Assembly (NCBI GenBank): GCA_964384645.1 | Contig: CAYLKL010000010.1 | Location: 1 to 18,570, forward strand | Direction of reading: 5' to 3' | Source: DAORIO01 sp964384645 | Lineage (GTDB): Bacteria; Patescibacteriota; Minisyncoccia; Phycocordibacterales; UBA9973 | Length of the DNA: 18,570 bases | Shown: positions 13,540 to 18,570 of the stretch, piece after piece | Position numbering within the stretch: the stretch's first letter is position 1 | Layout of the letters: each line of letters opens with the position of its first letter | Notes under the pieces: model-generated | Seen by the model: the letters and a program-made list of their open reading frames with translations, nothing else | What the model was told of the DNA's origin: nothing | Database searches by the model: none | Made by a program: the position numbers and the translations under genes

Positions 13540-14478
13540 CTATTTATTAAAAGTCATGAAAATTTTGTCTACTAACTTAGAGACGTCAAAATTTTCCCGT
13601 TCGGTCTCGCATCTGCTTTTTTGTGGGTCATCATAATTTCCACATTGTGTAGCTCGCGATGAAAAAGCTAATATTTCAGTTTTTCCATTTTTTACTCGAG
13701 CAAAAGCATATTGCGTATAAATACTTCCCGCCGCCCCTTCTGTCTTTATTGTCACACAATAATTATTTTCACCTACAATAATATTTTCTGTTTTTCCTGC
13801 TTGGTCGATATAAGAGCCAGCTTCAGTGCAAGATTGAACTTCATTGTAAATATTTAAAACTGGTGGCCAATCTTGCGGACGAACAAATTCTGTTCCAAAG
13901 TCCGATGGATAAGAAAAACTAATTCCACTTTTCGAATCATTTGTATTTGTCCAATTTTCTGTATCATCAACAACTCCGCAATCAATCTTTTTGTAAACCA
14001 TCTCACGGACAGTACTTGTCGTATCTAGTGTCAAAACTCCAGCAACGTCTTCCAATACATATCTTTGCTTTACAATTGAATCACTTGTAACTTTATATAT
14101 TTCTTTTTCTTTCTGATCTGATCCTTCTATTTTATAAGAATAAACAACATTCAAAACGTCTCCTTCCAATTTTCCAGTCAAAGTTCCCTCGTATCCATTT
14201 GTCATATCGGGACCAGATTGATTTCCACTTTTTGTACCCATTACTACTTTGTTGCCCAAAATAACAATTTCAACTTTTTCATTTACACTATACGGTGCCT
14301 CAGTTGTCGCAATCTGATCATATTCAAAACAATTTTTTCCCACCAATTCTCCGCTCGTAATATTGTTTATAATCTGCCCAACTTGAACAATATCTTTTCT
14401 ATACACAAAATAATAAAAAGCCAAACCAGCTAATATCAAAATGAGGAGTATTTTCCCAAAACCTTTGTTTGTGTTCAT
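13540..14478 (-). CDS. Membrane-anchored extracytoplasmic protein, unknown function
   Basis: 312 aa. One N-terminal membrane segment (about 9-26, preceded by MNTNKGFGK) anchors a soluble, probably secreted domain. That domain contains seven Cys, and the segment from about 190 onward (SGISFSYPSDFG, then strands and a final VDKIFMTFNK helix) resembles the beta-rich modules often seen in Patescibacterial surface proteins; I cannot name a family. A perfect extended -10 lies 6 nt before the ATG. It is divergent from the 123-aa gene at 14544, and the two promoters share a 65-bp gap. Its stop is 25 bp before the ychF start, but ychF has its own promoter. Confidence 0.7.
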   Translation of the reverse strand: MNTNKGFGKILLILILAGLAFYYFVYRKDIVQVGQIINNITSGELVGKNCFEYDQIATTEAPYSVNEKVEIVILGNKVVMGTKSGNQSGPDMTNGYEGTLTGKLEGDVLNVVYSYKIEGSDQKEKEIYKVTSDSIVKQRYVLEDVAGVLTLDTTSTVREMVYKKIDCGVVDDTENWTNTNDSKSGISFSYPSDFGTEFVRPQDWPPVLNIYNEVQSCTEAGSYIDQAGKTENIIVGENNYCVTIKTEGAAGSIYTQYAFARVKNGKTEILAFSSRATQCGNYDDPQKSRCETERENFDVSKLVDKIFMTFNK

Positions 14479-14484
14479 ATTTTA

Positions 14485-14493
14485 ATTATACCA
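14485..14493 (-). promoter_or_regulatory. Extended -10 promoter, leaderless layout
   Basis: TGGTATAAT on the minus strand, with 6 nt (TAAAAT) to the ATG at 14478. Identical in sequence and spacing to the glutaredoxin promoter. Confidence 0.7.
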
Positions 14494-14531
14494 TTTTACA
14501 ATCTCAAGATTGCCTCAATGTTGTAATTGGA

Positions 14532-14537
14532 TATAAT
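14532..14537 (+). promoter_or_regulatory. -10 box of the 123-aa gene, leaderless layout
   Basis: Perfect TATAAT, 6 nt (TATCCA) before the ATG at 14544; TTGCCT 16 nt upstream is a fair -35. It rules out the longer frame from 14469, whose start lies inside the divergent gene. Confidence 0.7.
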
Positions 14538-14543
14538 TATCCA

Positions 14544-14915
14544 ATGGAAGAAATACCAAAATTTGATAACAGCAAATTACCAAAATTCGACAAAAGCACA
14601 GAAAAAATAGAGAGAAATTTTCGAGACCAAACCCTGGGAAGAATTGTCTCTGGTCTTGAAACAAATATATTGAATAGTGAAGCTGTGTCTTCTGACCCGA
14701 AACTGGAAAATTTATTAATAGATCTTATTAGTGCAGTCCGTGAAAAACTTACCATAAGAGAAAAGCTGGATGAGTACACCGAAGACACAATAAATGACAT
14801 TATAAAAGAATCTCAAGAAAGGATTAAAACGATATCCGCACAACTTTCGCAAGAATATCCTAATATATCTAATTACATAGAAATCAGGAACCTTCTAGAA
14901 AAAAGAGCAAATTAA
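14544..14915 (+). CDS. 123-aa helical protein, unknown function
   Basis: No family recognised. The N-terminus has a short internal repeat (PKFDNSKLPKFDKS), and the rest is predicted mostly helical and rich in Glu, Lys, Ile and Leu, without membrane segments or a signal peptide, so probably cytosolic. The frame is open further upstream to 14469, but a perfect -10 box lies 6 nt before the ATG at 14544 and the upstream part overlaps the divergent gene; I use 14544. The TAA overlaps the base of a strong terminator stem. It diverges from the membrane-anchored gene at 13540-14478. Confidence 0.6.
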   Translation: MEEIPKFDNSKLPKFDKSTEKIERNFRDQTLGRIVSGLETNILNSEAVSSDPKLENLLIDLISAVREKLTIREKLDEYTEDTINDIIKESQERIKTISAQLSQEYPNISNYIEIRNLLEKRAN

Positions 14916-14951
14916 AAAGCCCATCCGCCAGCTGGCGGATCGGGGCTTTTT
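14914..14951. terminator. Terminator with an embedded 18-bp palindrome
   Basis: Outer stem AAAAAGCCC (14914-14922) with GGGCTTTTT (14943-14951). The interior holds a perfect palindrome, ATCCGCCAGCTGGCGGAT (14923-14940). The palindrome recurs with one change in the terminator at 16284-16324. Confidence 0.85.
14923..14940. repeat. 18-bp palindromic repeat, copy 1
   Basis: ATCCGCCAGCTGGCGGAT, self-complementary throughout, nested in a terminator. 17 of 18 bases match 16296-16313. Confidence 0.75.
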
Positions 14952-14958
14952 GTTTTTT

Positions 14959-15339
14959 TTAAAAAGAATATGTAATCCAAAAAAGAATGGCCGACATGGC
15001 AAACATTCCAATCGCAGGCATTGCTTTCATAAACGGATCACCAATCTTTACATGCATTAATATTGCCCCAACCATCAATCCGGCCATAAGCAAAGCAACA
15101 TAAGGCACAATAAATGGTACAAAAAAACCGACTATCAACAAAAGTGCTGAAGTAATTTTTAGAAAACCAACAAAATACATAAACCACTGCGGCAATCCAT
15201 ACGCCTTAAATTCTTCTTTCATATTCGAAGCACTTCCACCACGATATTCTGTTTGTTTTTTTGATCGCACCAACCAAACATTAAAAATTCCGAGAGCTAT
15301 TAATACTTGCAAAATAGACGCCAATAAAATTGTATTCAT
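14959..15339 (-). CDS. DoxX-like small membrane protein
   Basis: 126 aa with four membrane helices (about 4-22, 52-72, 74-96 and 106-122) and the DoxX-like motif HVKIGDPFMKAMPA (96-109) between the last two. Family members are membrane proteins tied to redox or thiosulfate metabolism in some bacteria, but most, including this type, lack a defined substrate. An upstream in-frame ATG at 15357 would add six residues. The perfect TATAAT at 15352-15347 lies between the two ATGs, exactly 7 nt before the ATG at 15339, so I use 15339. It lies downstream of tspO on the same strand, but each gene has its own -10 box. It converges with the 123-aa gene at a shared terminator. Confidence 0.8.
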   Translation of the reverse strand: MNTILLASILQVLIALGIFNVWLVRSKKQTEYRGGSASNMKEEFKAYGLPQWFMYFVGFLKITSALLLIVGFFVPFIVPYVALLMAGLMVGAILMHVKIGDPFMKAMPAIGMFAMSAILFWITYSF

Positions 15340-15346
15340 AATAAAT

Positions 15347-15352
15347 ATTATA
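15347..15352 (-). promoter_or_regulatory. -10 box of the DoxX-like gene, leaderless layout
   Basis: Perfect TATAAT, 7 nt (ATTTATT) before the ATG at 15339. It lies within the apparent coding extension from 15357, so it fixes the start. Confidence 0.65.
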
Positions 15353-15395
15353 TACAAAAAATATTTTCTACTTATACACCAAACGAAAGTTTTCT

Positions 15396-15791
15396 CTATC
15401 TATTCAAAAAAGTAATCGTCAGCTGTAAAACTGTAGCAAATGAAACCCACAACAAATACGGAATTTGTATATAAGTAATCCAATGTGCGTGCGGATAAAT
15501 AGCAATCATCGCCCAAATAATAGTTCCCAGAACAAGCAAAATATCTATAGCTGCTAACAAATTGTTTTGGAGACCAAATTGAAAATAAGTAAAAGAAAAA
15601 TTGAAAACAAGATTTAGCATAAATGGCAAAGCAACCATCCACGAAATTTGCCCCTTGAAAGCTTTATAAAAAACACTCCCGAAAGATATGGCGATCAATA
15701 CGTACAAGAACGTCCAAACTGGCCCAAAAAGATAAGATGGTGGCGCCCACGACGGCCTTATAAGAGTACTATACCAATTATATGAATTCAT
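15396..15791 (-). CDS. tspO: TspO/MBR family protein
   Basis: 131 aa with five membrane helices, the normal size and topology for the tryptophan-rich sensory protein / mitochondrial benzodiazepine receptor family, which binds porphyrins and other hydrophobic ligands in the membrane. Signature blocks are present: WYSTLIRPSWAPPSYLFGPVW (6-26), FMLNLVFNFSFTYFQFGLQN and PYLLWVSFATVLQLTITFLN at the C-terminus. Why this otherwise reduced genome keeps it is unclear; a stress or tetrapyrrole role is only inference. A perfect TATAAT sits 6 nt before the ATG. The DoxX-like gene follows, 56 bp downstream. Confidence 0.93.
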   Translation of the reverse strand: MNSYNWYSTLIRPSWAPPSYLFGPVWTFLYVLIAISFGSVFYKAFKGQISWMVALPFMLNLVFNFSFTYFQFGLQNNLLAAIDILLVLGTIIWAMIAIYPHAHWITYIQIPYLLWVSFATVLQLTITFLNR

Positions 15792-15797
15792 AATTTA

Positions 15798-15803
15798 ATT
15801 ATA
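15798..15803 (-). promoter_or_regulatory. -10 box of tspO, leaderless layout
   Basis: Perfect TATAAT, 6 nt (TAAATT) before the ATG at 15791; no clear -35. Confidence 0.65.
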
Positions 15804-15822
15804 CAACTATTACCCACCTCTC

Positions 15823-15878
15823 GCCCGCGTATCCTCCTTGGCCTTCGAAGCCCAAGCGAAGGAGGCGCGGGCTTTTTT
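15823..15878 (+). terminator. Orphan terminator with embedded palindrome
   Basis: Outer stem GCCCGCG (15823-15829) with CGCGGGC (15866-15872), then TTTTTT on the plus strand. Inside sits another inverted repeat, CCTCCTT (15833-15839) with AAGGAGG (15859-15865), and a CTTCGAAG core. No plus-strand gene ends here: tspO runs leftward from 15791 and the next plus gene starts at 15940. Confidence 0.7.
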
Positions 15879-15880
15879 AT

Positions 15881-15909
15881 TTGACAAAATCGTTATTATC
15901 CTATATAAT
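15881..15909 (+). promoter_or_regulatory. Full-consensus sigma70 promoter
   Basis: TTGACA (15881-15886), 17-nt spacer and TATAAT (15904-15909), a perfect match. Start expected near 15916, so the 107-aa gene has a leader of about 24 nt, unlike the leaderless genes around it. The -35 lies three bases past the orphan terminator's T-run. Confidence 0.85.
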
Positions 15910-15939
15910 GCAAACAAATAATCCTTAAATATAAATCAT

Positions 15940-16263
15940 ATGACCTGTATAAAAACTGACGCCGGAAATCTGTTCGTCCGCACAAAAGTTGGAGACGTAG
16001 AAATTTATTTCTTTATTAACCCTAAAACCGGTAAACATTTGGACGACGAGATGGAATACCACCCATCTGAATTCTACGAACAAGCAGTAGAAACCTGGCA
16101 CAATAAAGAACAAGAAATTCCGGAGGAAAACATTCCTCACGTAAAAGTAATTGTCCAAAAATATTTGGACCAAAAAAAACTGGACGGCACATACATGAAA
16201 TCAGAACCTGCAACAAATAGCATGGGAGATCTACTCAAAGCTGCCTTGGAAAAGAAAAAATAA
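15940..16263 (+). CDS. 107-aa soluble protein, unknown function
   Basis: No family recognised. There are no membrane segments. The N-terminal half looks like beta strands (GNLFVRTKVGDVEIYFFINPKTG), and the rest is charged and helical (EFYEQAVETWHNKEQE; VKVIVQKYLDQKK), ending in a Lys-rich tail. Only one Cys is present, near the N-terminus (Cys3). The gene has the best promoter in the window, a short leader without a Shine-Dalgarno, and a terminator 20 nt after its stop, so it may be highly expressed as a single gene. A minus-strand frame over the same bases is less protein-like. Confidence 0.65.
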   Translation: MTCIKTDAGNLFVRTKVGDVEIYFFINPKTGKHLDDEMEYHPSEFYEQAVETWHNKEQEIPEENIPHVKVIVQKYLDQKKLDGTYMKSEPATNSMGDLLKAALEKKK

Positions 16264-16283
16264 AAAATCAGTTCACTAAACAC

Positions 16284-16324
16284 AAAAGCCCACGTATCCG
16301 CCAGCCGGCGGATCGCGGGCTTTT
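16284..16324. terminator. Terminator with an embedded palindrome, second copy
   Basis: Outer stem AAAAGCCC (16284-16291) with GGGCTTTT (16317-16324). The interior holds ATCCGCCAGCCGGCGGAT (16296-16313), one base different from the palindrome at 14923. Serves the 107-aa gene and probably the converging smr gene. Confidence 0.85.
16296..16313. repeat. 18-bp palindromic repeat, copy 2
   Basis: ATCCGCCAGCCGGCGGAT, 17 of 18 bases identical to 14923-14940 and likewise nested in a terminator. Confidence 0.75.
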
Positions 16325-16360
16325 TTATTGTCTATATTCTATTCTCTATTTTCTAATCGT

Positions 16361-16636
16361 CTAAAAATATACTTCGAGTGCTCCTTCTCCCCCATCTTGA
16401 ATTTTTGACTGGCTAAACCTTATATTTCTTTCGTTCAAATAATTTTTCACAAAATTTGGAAGCACCGGACCGTCCGCACTATTTTTTCCTTTTCCAACAA
16501 TCACCCGTATATGCGAATAATCGCCCTCACGAATTATTTCATCAAGTTCTTCTTTGCACTCCATCGTCGTCCACCCATGAAGGTCGAGCTCAAACTCCGG
16601 CTCCTGTTCATATTTATTATTAGCGTAGTAAGACAT
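16361..16636 (-). CDS. Stand-alone Smr (small MutS-related) domain protein
   Basis: 91 aa, essentially one Smr domain. Conserved elements: LDLHGWT (17-23), VIVGKGKNS (45-53, where the family usually has a HGKG-type loop), and GGEGALEVYF at the very C-terminus (82-91, the GGxG beta-strand end). Smr domains nick DNA or RNA; stand-alone versions are found in many bacteria, with poorly known targets. It lies 10 nt after the stop of the PD-(D/E)XK nuclease gene on the same strand, so the two are probably co-transcribed. The first 15 residues are polar and unlike the domain. The family match is strong; the role is not known. Confidence 0.88.
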   Translation of the reverse strand: MSYYANNKYEQEPEFELDLHGWTTMECKEELDEIIREGDYSHIRVIVGKGKNSADGPVLPNFVKNYLNERNIRFSQSKIQDGGEGALEVYF

Positions 16637-16646
16637 TTCTTAATTT

Positions 16647-17399
16647 CTATTCTTCTTCAATTTCATTCCTCGAATTTGAATATGCACACCAATCGCACTC
16701 CTTTGACGACTCGGGAATTTCCGGACTTTCCAAACACTCTTTTATTTCAAACAAAATTTTCTCCACCCATGCATCATTCCCTTTGTGCTCAATCAAATTT
16801 ACATCAAAATCAATTCGCCCATCAAAAGCCTCTCGATCCATCTTTCCCGTACAATAAACAAAATATCCAATATCCGAAACAGGAAATCCGTTTTGTCGCA
16901 GTAGCCATTGATACACTTCCATCTGTCTCTTGTATCCATCTTGCCATTCTTTATCAAGCTCTTTCACTGCTTCGTCTTTTGCCGTTGCCTTATAATCGAC
17001 AACAATATATTCTCCATCGCCATTGATCCACAAATCATCAATCGCTCCTGTAACCATTAGTTCTGTCGGTTCATGAAAATATCGAATCCCGCCAAAATTT
17101 CTTCGCCATTCATCAAGCTCAACGTGAGACATCGGACGCGCATCAATTTTATATTCTTTTTGAAGTGGATGTTGTTCGCCTTTGGCTCGATATCCATCAA
17201 ACTCTTGCTTGAGCAAATGATCCACCGCGCTATTTATAGAAAAAGGAAATCCGGGAACACGTTTCAATCCCAATTTATTGTCCAAATAAAAACACCTCGG
17301 ACACTCCGAAAACAAATCAATTTTGGAACGCGAAAGTTTCCAATTACTCCCGCCATAATTCCAACTCGCTATTCTTTTTGGGTTGTAATATTCGGACAT
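16647..17399 (-). CDS. PD-(D/E)XK nuclease with probable Fe-S cluster (RecB/Cas4-like)
   Basis: 250 aa nuclease of the RecB/Cas4-like branch. Catalytic set: GAIDDLW (118-124, Asp121), VVDYKAT (133-139, Asp135 and Lys137) and the Q-x-x-x-Y motif in QMEVYQWLL (159-167). Two Cys pairs, CPRC (33-36) and CDWC (235-238), bracket the domain; a four-Cys arrangement like this in Cas4 and AddB binds an Fe-S cluster. No CRISPR array or cas gene is near, so Cas4 in adaptation is unlikely; DNA end processing or repair is a better guess. It is followed 10 nt later by smr and preceded by the 301-aa gene (12-bp gap, AT-rich, possible -10). Confidence 0.88.
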   Translation of the reverse strand: MSEYYNPKRIASWNYGGSNWKLSRSKIDLFSECPRCFYLDNKLGLKRVPGFPFSINSAVDHLLKQEFDGYRAKGEQHPLQKEYKIDARPMSHVELDEWRRNFGGIRYFHEPTELMVTGAIDDLWINGDGEYIVVDYKATAKDEAVKELDKEWQDGYKRQMEVYQWLLRQNGFPVSDIGYFVYCTGKMDREAFDGRIDFDVNLIEHKGNDAWVEKILFEIKECLESPEIPESSKECDWCAYSNSRNEIEEE

Positions 17400-17411
17400 A
17401 AATAATATTAA

Positions 17412-18317
17412 TTAAAAATTAAATGATTTATCTACCATATTAATATCATTAACTATAATTTTCTTAATTTTACCTTTTAAATCTAGGGTTTTTTCTCCTA
17501 TAAACATAACTCTTGTTCTGTTGGCTTCAGCAAGCGCAAGATTACGTACGACTTTTTCCAGAACCAACATATCCTTTATATCTATCTCGAAATTAACGCT
17601 TTTCTCCTTATTATTATCTATAATAGTTATTGTTCCATTATTCGTCTTATTATCTATTTTTCTAACATATCCAACAAGATTGTCTGATTTTTCTTCAAAT
17701 TTTTCAGAATATTTAAAATATCCAGTTTCTTTTTTAGATATTGACAATGTGCCTCCCTCTACAACTTCTGGTTCTGTAAAGCTAATAATATCCAGTTGTT
17801 CATTCTTTTCGAGTGCATTAGCCATACGATCAATTTTCTTATTTATTTGCGGATCTTCAATTGCGTTATTAATGACATTTATATTAACAATTTTTCTATT
17901 GTCGTGATATATAATTGAACCAGCATTATCTTTAATAATTACATCACCATTGTTGTTAGTTTGGACGTTTTCTCTCTTTAAATCTTCACCTCTAAGAGCC
18001 TTTTTTATTTTTAGATATTCAATAAAAAATGAGACGATATCTTTTATTGTCCCCGCATTTTGTATTAAAGGTACAACTGAGCCTAGTAATTGTACTGCTT
18101 GTATCGAAATTTCAAAACACTTTTCCTTTGGTGGTTTTACTCTAAAACTTACAACTTGATTGAAGTTTACAATACGAGAAAATCCCTCTATTGCCCCAAC
18201 AGATCCATCAATTACATCGAACAAAGTTCGATAGTCAACACTCCCTTCAACCATTAATTCTCCGTCAAGGGTTAATATTATTTCTTTTGTTTCTGTTTTT
18301 ACAATTTCATTTTTCAT
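17412..18317 (-). CDS. 301-aa protein of unknown function
   Basis: I recognise no family. There is no signal peptide; a hydrophobic stretch (about 75-103) looks like an amphipathic helix more than a membrane segment. From what I can see it has three parts: an N-terminal mixed alpha/beta region (1-105); a middle with a beta-hairpin-like segment, GDVIIKDNAGSIIYHDNRKI (124-143), followed by helices; and a C-terminal beta-rich domain (from about 213, GYVRKIDNKTNNGTITII). It begins 2 nt after the stop of the GIY-YIG-like gene (TAA-TT-ATG), so the two are likely translated from one transcript and may act together. A protein-protein or nucleic-acid-binding role is only speculation. Confidence 0.75.
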   Translation of the reverse strand: MKNEIVKTETKEIILTLDGELMVEGSVDYRTLFDVIDGSVGAIEGFSRIVNFNQVVSFRVKPPKEKCFEISIQAVQLLGSVVPLIQNAGTIKDIVSFFIEYLKIKKALRGEDLKRENVQTNNNGDVIIKDNAGSIIYHDNRKIVNINVINNAIEDPQINKKIDRMANALEKNEQLDIISFTEPEVVEGGTLSISKKETGYFKYSEKFEEKSDNLVGYVRKIDNKTNNGTITIIDNNKEKSVNFEIDIKDMLVLEKVVRNLALAEANRTRVMFIGEKTLDLKGKIKKIIVNDINMVDKSFNF

Positions 18318-18319
18318 AA

Positions 18320-18570
18320 TTAATTTTTTATTATTATTCTATTTTCTTTATCATAAGAGTAATTAACAATCTCTCCTTTAATTATCAACTCAATCACATT
18401 TCCAATCACCATAATTGGTGCAATGAACCATTCTTTTGGAGTGTAGCTTTTTCCGTTGTTGTCAGTGATTTCAATATCTAGACAGGAATCACTAAAGAAG
18501 CGGTGTATCAATCTCTCGAATCTTTGAGGATTCATATTGAAACATCTATAGGTCGCAACAATAGACACTG
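18320..18570 (-). CDS. GIY-YIG nuclease-like protein (T5orf172/MUG113 type), C-terminal part
   Basis: Partial: only the last 83 codons are in the window and the frame runs off the right edge, so the ATG at 18568 is probably internal. What is visible resembles the C-terminal region of T5orf172/MUG113-type GIY-YIG proteins: a helix with MNPQRFERLIHRFFSDSCLD (12-31), then IEITDNNGKSYTPKEWF and a short helix ending in a beta strand (IVNYSYDKENRIIIKN). The GIY-YIG catalytic residues would lie upstream, outside the window, so catalytic activity cannot be judged. It overlaps nothing and is followed 2 nt later by the 301-aa gene. The match is from memory of the family pattern and should be verified. 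Confidence 0.6.
   Translation of the reverse strand, partial: VSIVATYRCFNMNPQRFERLIHRFFSDSCLDIEITDNNGKSYTPKEWFIAPIMVIGNVIELIIKGEIVNYSYDKENRIIIKN

Noticed and set aside
14469..14543. 25-residue N-terminal extension of the 123-aa protein
   Set aside because: It overlaps the start of the divergent gene and contains the perfect -10 box for the 123-aa gene.
15925..16216. Minus-strand open frames over the 107-aa gene
   Set aside because: They have no promoter or start context and are Phe/Cys-rich, whereas the plus frame has a full-consensus promoter and a terminator.
16511..17026. 171-aa plus-strand open frame
   Set aside because: Antisense to the smr and PD-(D/E)XK nuclease genes, whose catalytic motifs are intact.
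16647..17399. Assignment of the four-Cys nuclease as CRISPR Cas4
   Set aside because: No repeat array, cas1 or cas2 is in the window, and four-Cys RecB-like nucleases occur widely outside CRISPR systems.

Overview
The window looks like a chromosomal segment of a Candidate Phyla Radiation (Patescibacteria) bacterium, most likely of the Parcubacteria/Paceibacteria kind. This is inferred from the strong A+T bias, the compact layout, the many short proteins with no recognisable family, a DUF5671-type membrane protein, a divergent O-antigen-ligase/TPR protein, the near absence of Shine-Dalgarno sequences, and short palindromic repeats inside genes and terminators. No rRNA, tRNA, CRISPR array or insertion sequence was seen.

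Layout, left to right. A GC-rich hairpin string (1-145) ends at a terminator. Then come a glutaredoxin and a DivIC/FtsB-like division protein (both -), a 35-aa membrane protein (+), and lepA (-). A 104-aa membrane protein (+) follows, with a 22-bp hairpin in its leader. Next is a minus-strand block: leuS, an O-antigen-ligase-like/TPR protein and the lipid II flippase murJ, preceded by a DUF5671 protein. The middle holds a membrane protein with a coiled-coil tail (+), a 14-codon micro-ORF (-) and a His-rich 73-aa membrane protein (+). Then come ychF-mazG-like (-), a membrane-anchored unknown (-) and its divergent helical partner (+), DoxX-like and TspO (-), and a 107-aa unknown (+). The right end is a minus-strand run of GIY-YIG-like (cut by the window edge), a 301-aa unknown, a four-Cys PD-(D/E)XK nuclease and a small Smr protein.

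Functionally, the minus strand carries the conserved genes: translation (LepA, LeuRS, YchF), envelope (MurJ, ligase-like, DivIC-like), redox and nucleotide housekeeping (glutaredoxin, MazG-like), small membrane proteins and nucleases. The plus strand carries only small orphan genes, and five of the six close with their own strong intrinsic terminator.

The strongest regulatory signal is a promoter layout repeated through the window. A perfect TATAAT lies 6-7 nt upstream of ATG for seven ORFs on both strands, so transcription should begin on or next to the start codon (leaderless mRNAs). This rule also corrects the glutaredoxin and DoxX starts and exposes the 14-codon micro-ORF. A second theme is short mobile-looking palindromes: three in-frame insertions inside leuS, and palindromes nested inside three terminators.
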